Shown piece after piece: positions 1 through 5,702 of a DNA stretch of 11,759 nucleotides. The DNA comes from UBA1081 sp045639185 (GTDB lineage: Bacteria > Bacillota > Clostridia > Oscillospirales > Acutalibacteraceae), in NCBI GenBank assembly GCA_045639185.1, contig JAZUCO010000060.1, positions 1-11,759 on the forward strand, given 5' to 3'. A program made the translations under genes and the position numbers. The notes below the pieces were generated by a model. The model ran no database searches and was not told the origin of the DNA. It saw only the letters and a program-made list of their open reading frames with translations. Within the stretch, counting starts at the first letter, position 1. Every line of letters starts with the position of its first letter.

Positions 1-629
1 TTGCGGTACTGCTTTGACTTCTGGTTGATCTTCTGCTTCTTTGCAGTATCTCTGTCCTTCATTCTTGCATTTTCGGGAACGATTTCATCATACTTCTCGT
101 TATACTTTTCAAGGTCGATGTTTGAACCTCTTGTATCGATAGTATGCTTATCACCCTTTGTTCTTGCCTGAATGGGAGTGTCGTTATTCTTTTTGTCTGC
201 CTTCTTTTCAAAGGGTTTTGCTTCACCCTTCTTTTCAAAAGGTTTGTTGTCGCCCTTCTTTTCGGGAGCGGGCTTCTTATCCTGAGGCTTAGCTGACTTG
301 GGATCCTGCTTCTTGTCCTGAGGCTTTGATTCTGCTTTCACTTCTGCAGCGGGAGCATTTTCTTCTGCCTTTGCAGGTTCTTCAGCCTTCTTTTCTGCCT
401 TGGGTTCAGGCTTCTTTTCAGCAGTTACCTTGAAATATTCATCAAAACTGCTTACAGCCTTATCCTGTGTGAAAGTTTCAAAAATTATGTCAAGCTCTTC
501 ATCTGTGAGAGCTGTCTGATGCTTTTTCGGATCTTCAAAATATTTGCCGAGGAGTTCTATAACACCATTGCTCTTGACATTGAAATCCTTTGCAACTTCA
601 TGAACTCTGTATTTATTTACCTGTGCCAT
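1..629 (-). CDS. infB: Translation initiation factor IF-2, N-terminal part (runs off left edge)
   Basis: IF-2 is the GTPase that brings initiator fMet-tRNA to the 30S subunit and promotes subunit joining. About 209 N-terminal codons are present. The protein opens with an IF2_N-type helical domain (MAQVNKYRVHEVAKDFNV, then a VIELLGKYF segment, residues 1 to about 60). A long, charged, low-complexity linker rich in Lys, Glu, Ala and Pro follows, as in the variable region ahead of the G domain of bacterial IF-2. The G domain and the C-terminal domains lie outside the window. The ATG at 629 follows a strong AGGAGG, and the TAA stop of ylxQ directly abuts this GGAGG, so translation of the two is probably coupled. 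It is the last visible gene of the minus-strand nusA operon. The linker contains a 9-residue repeat (EKKGxxKPF). The identification rests on the N-terminal domain, the linker and the operon position. Confidence 0.93.
   Translation of the reverse strand, partial: MAQVNKYRVHEVAKDFNVKSNGVIELLGKYFEDPKKHQTALTDEELDIIFETFTQDKAVSSFDEYFKVTAEKKPEPKAEKKAEEPAKAEENAPAAEVKAESKPQDKKQDPKSAKPQDKKPAPEKKGDNKPFEKKGEAKPFEKKADKKNNDTPIQARTKGDKHTIDTRGSNIDLEKYNEKYDEIVPENARMKDRDTAKKQKINQKSKQYR
201..281 (-). repeat. 27-bp (9-codon) tandem repeat inside infB
   Basis: The motif cttcttttc recurs at 201, 228 and 255, exactly 27 nt apart. It encodes a 9-residue period EKKGDNKPF / EKKGEAKPF / EKKADKK in the disordered IF-2 linker. 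The first two units on the plus strand are nearly identical, while the third is conserved only in its first part. The period is a multiple of three, so gain or loss of a unit keeps the frame. Further QDKK-type near repeats lie just upstream in the protein. Confidence 0.7.
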
Positions 630-643
630 ATATTGAGTCCTCC

Positions 644-937
644 TTATTGAATTGTTGATAATATAAGATTTTTCAGTCCATCGTCAATGACGGAGAAAAC
701 TGCTGATTTTTTGCCGATATAAATGCCCATTTCCTGCATGGTTGCATCTGTCTTTATAAGGGGAATTTCACCGCTGAGATTTGACATCTCACGCTGAAGT
801 CTTTCTGATGCATCGCAGGTCATAACAACAAGAACTGCCTTGCCGCTTCTGACGGATGTTTTGACTTCGTCGTGGCCGATGCAGAGTTTTCTCGCTCTGC
901 GAGCAAGCCCCATCGCATTAAAAAATTTATCTGTCAA
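644..937 (-). CDS. ylxQ: L7Ae-family ribosomal protein (YlxQ-like)
   Basis: This 97-residue protein of the L7Ae/L30e/S12e superfamily is a small RNA-binding fold. It is encoded between ylxR and infB in many Firmicutes, and its B. subtilis relative is YlxQ. A GLARRARK segment near residues 10-17, an IGHDEVKTSVRSGKAVLVVMT strand-helix-strand core and a late IGKKSAVFSVID segment fit the family. The precise RNA target is not known from sequence; kink-turn RNA binding is the family-level expectation. The start is a TTG at 937 overlapping the TGA stop of ylxR (TTGA), with an AAGGA 4 nt upstream. The next ATG, at 913, would remove the conserved first helix, so TTG is preferred. Its stop abuts the infB ribosome binding site. 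Confidence 0.9.
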   Translation of the reverse strand: MTDKFFNAMGLARRARKLCIGHDEVKTSVRSGKAVLVVMTCDASERLQREMSNLSGEIPLIKTDATMQEMGIYIGKKSAVFSVIDDGLKNLILSTIQ

Positions 938-1197
938 TTTTCCTTAAGCAACCTTTCTGCTTCATCGTAAACCGTTTCGGGTACCGACATTTCAAAAATC
1001 TTATCGAGCCTTTTTGACTTTCTTGCCTTTTTGAGACATTCTGCAGAGGGACATATATAAGCTCCTCTGCCTGATTTCTTGCCCACAAGGTCAAGACTCA
1101 CATCACCCTCGGGTGACCTTACAAATCTTACAAGCTCTTTTTTTGTTTTCTGTTCATTACAGCCGATGCACTTACGCAAGGGTACTTTTTTCTGCAA
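934..1197 (-). CDS. ylxR: YlxR family nucleic-acid-binding protein
   Basis: This 87-residue YlxR (DUF448) protein is always found near nusA and infB in Firmicutes. It is thought to bind nucleic acid, and regulatory roles have been proposed for it. The signature RKCIGC (Cys10, Cys13), the LVRFVR strand (22-27) and the SGRGAYIC loop (42-49, Cys49) followed by Cys54 are all visible. The start is a TTG at 1197, eight nt downstream of a clear GGAGG, and no in-frame ATG exists. The TGA stop overlaps the TTG start of ylxQ by 3 nt, which implies translational coupling. Its length is typical of the family. The spacer to nusA (52 nt) holds a short perfect palindrome and no obvious promoter, so transcription from the nusA operon promoter is expected. 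Confidence 0.93.
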   Translation of the reverse strand: MQKKVPLRKCIGCNEQKTKKELVRFVRSPEGDVSLDLVGKKSGRGAYICPSAECLKKARKSKRLDKIFEMSVPETVYDEAERLLKEN

Positions 1198-1216
1198 AGA
1201 AAAGACCTCCGTAACT

Positions 1217-1233
1217 TAATGCATAATGCATTA
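1217..1233. repeat. Perfect 8-bp inverted repeat between nusA and ylxR
   Basis: TAATGCAT - A - ATGCATTA is a perfect 8+8 inverted repeat with a single central base. It lies between the nusA stop and the ylxR ribosome binding site. It is A+T-rich with almost no loop, so it is not a good terminator. It could be a protein-binding palindrome, an RNA processing site or chance. Confidence 0.6.
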
Positions 1234-1249
1234 TTGCTTTTATTTCAAA

Positions 1250-2320
1250 TTATAACTGAATCATGGGCTGATAGAAACCGCTTTCGGGTTTGATATCAAT
1301 TTTCCAGCCTGTAAGCTTTGCTGCAAGACGTGCATTCTGACCCTTGTTACCGATAGCGAGTGAAAGCTGTGTATCGGGTACTGTTACCTGACATGACTTA
1401 ACAACATCGCTGATGATTTCAACATTGAGGATTTCTGCGGGAGCAAGAGCTGCTGCGATGAATTCTGCAGGATTTTCACTGTACTTGACAATGTCAATCT
1501 TTTCACCGCCGAGAACAGAAACGATCTTGCTTACACGAGCGCCTCTCTGACCGATACATGCGCCTACGGGATCGATATCTGCATCCTTGCTGTAAACTGC
1601 AAGCTTTGTTCTTGAACCTGCTTCACGAGATACACCCTTGACTTCAATTGTGCCGTCAAAAATTTCGGGAACTTCCTGCTCGAAGAGTCTTCTTACAAGA
1701 CCGGGATGAGTTCTTGAAATCATTGCCTTGGGGCCCTTTTCTGTGCCCTTTACGTCAACAATGTAAACCTTGATAAGCTGACCGAGTTCAAACTTTTCAC
1801 CGGGGATCTGTTCATTCTTGGGAAGAAGAGCTTCTGACTTGCCGATTTCAAGTGTGAGGTTGCCTGTCTTATTGTCAATATTTCTTACTGTTGCAGTAAC
1901 AATTTCCTGATTACGGCTCTGGAACTCCTGAAGCACCTGTTCGTGCTCAATTTCTCTGATGCCCTGACGGAGAACGTGCTTAACTGTCTGAGCGGCAATT
2001 CTGCCGAAATCGTTGATTTCAAGATCGATTTCAACCACATCGTCTGCGATTGCACCTGATCTGTATTTCTGAGCCTCATCAACAGAGATCTCAATTGCGG
2101 GATCCATAACATCATCTTCTGTGGGAACAACAGTCTTCTTCATATAAAGACGAACGAAGTATTCTTCGGGAATGATATCACAGAAAATACCTTCTTTTGT
2201 TCCGTAATTGTGGCCTGCTGCGATCACAAGAGCGTTTGCAATTTTATCATAAATTGCGTTTGAAGACATATTTCTCTCTTTCTGGAGCGCAGACACAGCG
2301 TCAAAAAATTCTTTATCCAT
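1250..2320 (-). CDS. nusA: Transcription termination/antitermination factor NusA
   Basis: NusA binds RNA polymerase and nascent RNA and tunes pausing, intrinsic termination and antitermination. Domains in order: an N-terminal polymerase-binding domain (1 to about 125), an S1 domain (about 139-196, starting EIVTATVRNID), KH1 with the DPVGACIGQRGARV core (about 250-263), and KH2 with LAIGNKGQNARLAAKLTGWKI (about 319-340). The protein is 356 residues and ends just after KH2. It lacks the acidic C-terminal repeats of proteobacterial NusA, as is usual in Firmicutes. Start choice: an upstream in-frame ATG at 2332 sits directly against the AAAGG and has no room for a ribosome binding site. The ATG at 2320 (MDKEFFDAV) has AAAGGATGATC upstream and matches the N-terminus of B. 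subtilis NusA. It follows rimP in the same operon with a 39-nt gap. Confidence 0.97.
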   Translation of the reverse strand: MDKEFFDAVSALQKERNMSSNAIYDKIANALVIAAGHNYGTKEGIFCDIIPEEYFVRLYMKKTVVPTEDDVMDPAIEISVDEAQKYRSGAIADDVVEIDLEINDFGRIAAQTVKHVLRQGIREIEHEQVLQEFQSRNQEIVTATVRNIDNKTGNLTLEIGKSEALLPKNEQIPGEKFELGQLIKVYIVDVKGTEKGPKAMISRTHPGLVRRLFEQEVPEIFDGTIEVKGVSREAGSRTKLAVYSKDADIDPVGACIGQRGARVSKIVSVLGGEKIDIVKYSENPAEFIAAALAPAEILNVEIISDVVKSCQVTVPDTQLSLAIGNKGQNARLAAKLTGWKIDIKPESGFYQPMIQL

Positions 2321-2359
2321 TTTGCTGATCATCCTTTCTGTATATATGAAAATTATTAC

Positions 2360-2836
2360 TTAATTGAAACCGGGGAAATCATCGGCTTTTACCCAGGAAG
2401 TCTCTTTTTTGTTGACTTCTAGAGTCTTGTCATTACCGTATGCGAGAGTGAGAACACCGTCCTCATACTTTTCGAGAATGCCGTGGAATTCTTTCATTCC
2501 GTCAACAGCTCTGGGGAGCTTGAGCATTATCTTTTCACCAACGTATTTTTCGAAATGAGCATCTCTGATGAGTTCGCGCTCGATTCCTGCTGATGAAACC
2601 TGCAGATTGTAGCTCTGCTCAATAATATCAAGATCATCGAGGGGTTTATCTATTGCATGGCTCATATTTACACAATCTTCAATGTCAACTCCGCCTTCTT
2701 TGTCAATAAAAATGCGAAGATACCAGTTTGCGCCCTCTTTCTGGAAACGAACATCCCAGAGAATGAGACCGAGCTCATCTGCAAAGGGTTTTGCCATATC
2801 CCATACAACAGCAACCGTATTTTTCTTCTCAGCCAA
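2360..2836 (-). CDS. rimP: Ribosome maturation factor RimP
   Basis: RimP assists maturation of the 30S subunit. This is a 158-residue protein of normal length. The N-terminal alpha/beta domain carries the family hallmarks LGLILWDVRFQKEG, YLRIFIDKEGGVDIEDC and a long helix of the MSHAIDKPLDD type, ending with the conserved LQVSSAGIERELI (family pattern VSSPGxxRPL). The C-terminal SH3-like domain follows (GEKIMLKLPRAVDG to the end). The start is a TTG at 2836 preceded by GGAGG with a 7-nt spacer; no ATG is available near the N-terminus. It is the first gene of the operon. Its leader contains a promoter and a terminator-like hairpin, so expression of this and all downstream genes may be set by attenuation. 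Confidence 0.95.
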   Translation of the reverse strand: MAEKKNTVAVVWDMAKPFADELGLILWDVRFQKEGANWYLRIFIDKEGGVDIEDCVNMSHAIDKPLDDLDIIEQSYNLQVSSAGIERELIRDAHFEKYVGEKIMLKLPRAVDGMKEFHGILEKYEDGVLTLAYGNDKTLEVNKKETSWVKADDFPGFN

Positions 2837-2877
2837 TTTTATACCTCCGATAATATTTACTTAATAGCAAAACAAAA

Positions 2878-2897
2878 GAGCGAGGAAGCCCTCGCTC
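2878..2897 (-). terminator. Terminator-like hairpin in the rimP-nusA leader (candidate attenuator)
   Basis: On the minus strand an 8-bp perfect GC-rich stem (GAGCGAGG / CCTCGCTC, 4-nt loop) is followed at once by TTTTGTTTTGC. This is the layout of an intrinsic terminator. It begins about 20 nt after the predicted transcription start and lies 41 nt before the rimP start codon. No T-run follows on the plus strand, so it works only in the minus direction. Inference: it is a leader attenuator for the operon. As I recall, B. subtilis nusA is autoregulated by NusA-stimulated termination in the leader of the corresponding operon. Confidence 0.75.
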
Positions 2898-2923
2898 AAG
2901 TAATTCATACTATCACGTTAAAC

Positions 2924-2952
2924 ATTATATCACGCAATACTGCGGTTTTCAA
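2924..2952 (-). promoter_or_regulatory. Promoter of rimP-nusA-ylxR-ylxQ-infB operon
   Basis: Read on the minus strand: TTGAAA (2952-2947), a 17-bp spacer, and TATAAT (2929-2924). This gives 5/6 and 6/6 matches to the housekeeping consensus with ideal spacing. The predicted start of transcription is near 2917, giving a leader of about 80 nt to rimP. Confidence 0.85.
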
Positions 2953-3005
2953 GTGTTTTTTAAGATTTTATGATAAAATTTCTTACAAAAAAATATAAAA
3001 TATAC

Positions 3006-3034
3006 TTGTATTATTTATAAATAAAAGCTATAAT
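3006..3034 (+). promoter_or_regulatory. Promoter upstream of mreB operon
   Basis: TTGTAT (3006-3011), a 17-bp spacer and TATAAT (3029-3034) form a good housekeeping promoter. The predicted start is near 3041, so the mreB mRNA would have a leader of about 250 nt containing the palindromic island. The -35 boxes of this and the divergent rimP promoter are about 53 bp apart. No better promoter is seen between the island and mreB. Confidence 0.7.
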
Positions 3035-3062
3035 AAAGTGATTTAGTGTGCAGACAAATAAT

Positions 3063-3246
3063 AATTTATCGAGGTGTTTGGATAAACCACTCGTAGGGGC
3101 GATGATTCATCGCCCGCACACAAAGTGTGTTTTTCCGAAGGAAAAAGCAACGGCAGAGCCGTTATTGTTCGCATAGCTCACAATCGGGCGTTAGATTAAC
3201 GCCCCTACAAGCTTTAATTTAATTCCTGTAAACATCCCGATAAATT
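3063..3246. repeat. Palindrome-rich structured island in the mreB leader
   Basis: The outer arms 3063-3079 and 3230-3246 pair over 17 positions as RNA (15 Watson-Crick, one G-U, one mismatch). Inside lies a 116-bp unit, 3093-3208, with perfect 9-bp terminal inverted repeats GTAGGGGCG / CGCCCCTAC. That unit holds successive small inverted repeats at 3097-3115, 3118-3130, 3130-3146, 3149-3163, 3164-3184 and 3186-3204. It is richer in G+C than the AT-rich flanks. No reading frame in it looks coding. It could be a dispersed MITE/REP-like element or a structured leader RNA. I have an unverified impression that GTAGGGGCG-bounded hairpin units are dispersed in some Clostridia genomes. No clear target-site duplication is visible. 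Confidence 0.75.
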
Positions 3247-3288
3247 CTGATTCAAAATTAACAAAAATTCAATTTCAAGGTGATATTT

Positions 3289-4284
3289 ATGTTATTTTCA
3301 CAGGATTTCGGTATAGATCTCGGTACGGCAAACACACTCGTTTACACAAAAGGCAGAGGAATCACACTCAGAGAGCCTTCTGTTGTTGCGCTTGATGTAA
3401 GAGAGACTCCCTCAAAGGTTGTTGCCGTAGGTACCGAAGCAAAAACAATGATAGGCAGAACACCCGGTTCTATTACTGCGGAAAAACCCCTCAAGAACGG
3501 TGTTATCGCAGACTATGAAATGACTGCAGATATGCTCAGAGCACTCATCAAGAAAGCTCAGGGCAATTCTCCTTTCAACAGAGCAAGAGTTCTTCTCTGC
3601 ATTCCCTCAGGCGTTACGGAAGTTGAACGCAAAGCCGTTCACGACGCTGCAAGAAATGCAGGTGCAAGATATGTAAGCCTTATTGAAGTTCCTATGGCAG
3701 CGGCAATCGGTGCAGGGCTTCCCGTCAGCGAACCCGTGGGCACAATGGTTGCAGACCTCGGTGCCGGCACAAGCGAAGTTGCCGTGCTTTCACTCGGTGA
3801 CGTTGTTGCTTCCAACTCAGTAAGAGTCGGCGGTGACGATATGGATGAAGCAATCATCGCTTACATCAAGAGAAAACACAATCTTCTTATCGGTGCAAGA
3901 ACTGCAGAAGATATAAAAATCAAAATCGGCTCCGCATTCCCCTATGACGGTGAAGCGGCAATCAACATCAAGGGCAGAAACCTCATTGACGGTCTGCCGA
4001 AGAATGTTGAAATCACATCTTCAGACGTGCGCGAGGCCGTTTCTGACTGTGTGAATCAGATTATTGATATGATATGCGATACTCTTGAAAAAACTCCTCC
4101 CGAACTCGCATCAGACATTCTTGACAGAGGCATCACCCTGACAGGCGGCGGTGCTCTGCTCAGAGGTATTGACAAACTTATTTCTCAGGTAACAAAAATG
4201 CCTGTAAAAATCAGCAAAGACCCTCTTGACTGCGTGGCTCTGGGCACAGGCAGATGTCTTGAAAAGAATATTCTCGGTCTCTGA
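3289..4284 (+). CDS. mreB: Rod shape-determining actin homologue MreB
   Basis: MreB is a bacterial actin that polymerises on the inner face of the membrane and organises lateral-wall synthesis. The actin-fold nucleotide sites are all visible: phosphate-1 IDLGTANT (9-16), phosphate-2 ADLGAGTSEVAVLSLG (155-170) and the adenosine motif TGGGALLRG (285-293). The conserved EKPLKNGVIAD (65-75) and IPSGVTEVERKAV (105-117) are also present. Its length of 331 residues is normal for MreB/Mbl. The ATG at 3289 is chosen because AAGGTGAT lies just upstream. An in-frame GTG at 3280 overlaps that ribosome binding site and would add only three residues. It is the first gene of the mreB-mreC-mreD-PBP-minD operon, and its close linkage to mreCD suggests MreB proper and not an orphan Mbl or MreBH. 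Confidence 0.97.
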   Translation: MLFSQDFGIDLGTANTLVYTKGRGITLREPSVVALDVRETPSKVVAVGTEAKTMIGRTPGSITAEKPLKNGVIADYEMTADMLRALIKKAQGNSPFNRARVLLCIPSGVTEVERKAVHDAARNAGARYVSLIEVPMAAAIGAGLPVSEPVGTMVADLGAGTSEVAVLSLGDVVASNSVRVGGDDMDEAIIAYIKRKHNLLIGARTAEDIKIKIGSAFPYDGEAAINIKGRNLIDGLPKNVEITSSDVREAVSDCVNQIIDMICDTLEKTPPELASDILDRGITLTGGGALLRGIDKLISQVTKMPVKISKDPLDCVALGTGRCLEKNILGL

Positions 4285-4305
4285 TAAATCTGAGGTATAA
4301 AAAAG

Positions 4306-5145
4306 ATGAAAAACTTTTTCAAAAGCACAAGATTCAAAATAATTCTGTGTGTTCTTGCGGCTCTGCTTGCAGGAATGTTCATTGCTGCCTTCACAAGCAA
4401 TGCAACATCACCTTTCACAAGTGCTGCGGGTATAATTTACACACCCGTGCAGAAAGCGGCAACTTTCATTGCAGAAAAAACTGCCGACTGGAAAAGCTCT
4501 TTTGTGTCTTCTTCGGTTTACAAAGACAGAATTGAAGAGCTTGAAAGCGAAGCTGTTATCTACAACGAACAGCTTGTTGACTATGAAAGAACAAAGCAGA
4601 AACTCAAAGCCTATGAGGAATTCCTCAATGTGCGTGAAGAGAATCCCGATTTTGAATTCTGCTCCGCATCAATCGTCACAAGAAACACAGCAGATATATA
4701 TGATTCATTCACCCTCGACAAAGGATCTGTTGACGGTGTTGAAATCAACGACCCCGTAATTTACGGCAACAACATTGTAGGTCTTGTAAAAGAAGTCAGC
4801 GCAACAACCTGCATTGTAAAAACAATTCTTGACCCCACTCTCAACATAAGCGTTTATGAAATCAAATCAAGAGAAAACGGCTATTCAAACACAACTGCCG
4901 CTCTCTCATACGAAGGACTCTGCAAACTTTCGGGTCTTTCAAAGGATACTGCCGTAACGGTAGGCGGTATTGTGTGCACATCGGGTCTTGGCGGAATCTT
5001 CCCCCGTGACCTTACCGTAGGCACTATCACGGCTCTCAAGTCAGAAGATGCCGATATTTCAGTTTACGCAACCATTAAACCCGCAGTTGATGTGCGTTCA
5101 CTCAACGATGTATTTATCATCACAGCCTTTGCAGGCGAAGAATAA
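4306..5145 (+). CDS. mreC: Rod shape-determining protein MreC
   Basis: MreC is a bitopic membrane protein whose extracytoplasmic part binds and activates class B penicillin-binding proteins in the elongation machine. Visible architecture in 279 residues: a short basic cytoplasmic tail (MKNFFKSTRFK), one transmembrane helix (about 11-29), a coiled coil (about 65-108, DRIEELESEA onward), and the beta-rich MreC core. The core includes ASIVTRN (121-127), FTLDKGSVDGVE (135-146) and GLVKEVS (159-165), and ends in KPAVDVRSLNDVFII. The ATG at 4306 has GAGG 10 nt upstream. It lies 21 nt after mreB, so it is in the same transcript. Length and domain order are typical. Confidence 0.96.
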   Translation: MKNFFKSTRFKIILCVLAALLAGMFIAAFTSNATSPFTSAAGIIYTPVQKAATFIAEKTADWKSSFVSSSVYKDRIEELESEAVIYNEQLVDYERTKQKLKAYEEFLNVREENPDFEFCSASIVTRNTADIYDSFTLDKGSVDGVEINDPVIYGNNIVGLVKEVSATTCIVKTILDPTLNISVYEIKSRENGYSNTTAALSYEGLCKLSGLSKDTAVTVGGIVCTSGLGGIFPRDLTVGTITALKSEDADISVYATIKPAVDVRSLNDVFIITAFAGEE

Positions 5146-5168
5146 CAGCAGATAACCGGTGAAAAACT

Positions 5169-5702
5169 ATGTTTCGTTTTGAAGGACTCCCCCTCTACAT
5201 AAAGAGAATATCGTTGTTTCTGCTTGTGCTGATTTTTGCGGCACTTCAGAATACAGACGGAATCCTGCCCTGCATTTTCGGTGCAAGGTTCTTTGTCCTT
5301 ATACCTCTTGTTATTGCAATAGCAATGTCAGAGGGTGAAATTGCAGGTCTTTTCTACGGTTTTGCCGCAGGTGCATTCTGGGACGTATGCAGCGCAGGGC
5401 CTGACGGTTTTCACGCTTTTTATCTTGCTTTTGCAGGTGCCGTAACAGGCACACTTGTGCATTTTATTATGCGCAACAAACTCATAACTCAATATTGCAT
5501 CTGTTTCATCACGGTATTCATCCATGCCGTTTTATACTGGTTTGTTACAATTTATATTCCCGTGGGTGACTACAGATTCGGCAAACTGCTGGGCTTTTAT
5601 CTGCCCTCGGCAGTTATTACGGTTGCATCATCATTCATAATCTATTATCTTGTACGTATTATATGCACCGCAACTGACAAAAAGGTGGTGAAAAGTCTTT
5701 GA
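5169..5702 (+). CDS. mreD: Rod shape-determining protein MreD
   Basis: MreD is a small polytopic inner-membrane protein of the elongasome, usually encoded right after mreC. The 177-residue sequence is strongly hydrophobic with about five to six membrane segments (near 12-27, 38-54, 57-73, 82-100, 107-129 and 143-165). It carries the family feature GLFYGFAAGAFWDVCSAGPDG (60-80), matching the G-x-WDxxS-xxPxG pattern of MreD. The ATG at 5169 has a GGTGA 6 nt upstream. Its TGA stop overlaps the TTG start of the next gene (TTGA at 5699-5702), indicating translational coupling to the transpeptidase. Confidence 0.93.
   Translation: MFRFEGLPLYIKRISLFLLVLIFAALQNTDGILPCIFGARFFVLIPLVIAIAMSEGEIAGLFYGFAAGAFWDVCSAGPDGFHAFYLAFAGAVTGTLVHFIMRNKLITQYCICFITVFIHAVLYWFVTIYIPVGDYRFGKLLGFYLPSAVITVASSFIIYYLVRIICTATDKKVVKSL

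Noticed and set aside
2321..2332. Upstream ATG of nusA (four extra residues)
   Set aside because: AAAGG touches this ATG directly, leaving no spacer, and the extra residues MISK are absent from the B. subtilis N-terminus as I recall it.
2657..2998. 113-codon plus-strand frame across rimP and its leader
   Set aside because: It is antisense to rimP and crosses the minus-strand promoter and terminator-like hairpin; the product resembles nothing known to me.
3097..3204. CRISPR array
   Set aside because: The inverted repeats differ from each other and there is no regular direct repeat with spacers.
3093..3208. tRNA or cloverleaf RNA gene in the palindromic island
   Set aside because: There is no TTC-type T-arm, no CCA-like end and the arm lengths do not fit a tRNA; the structure is a chain of simple hairpins.
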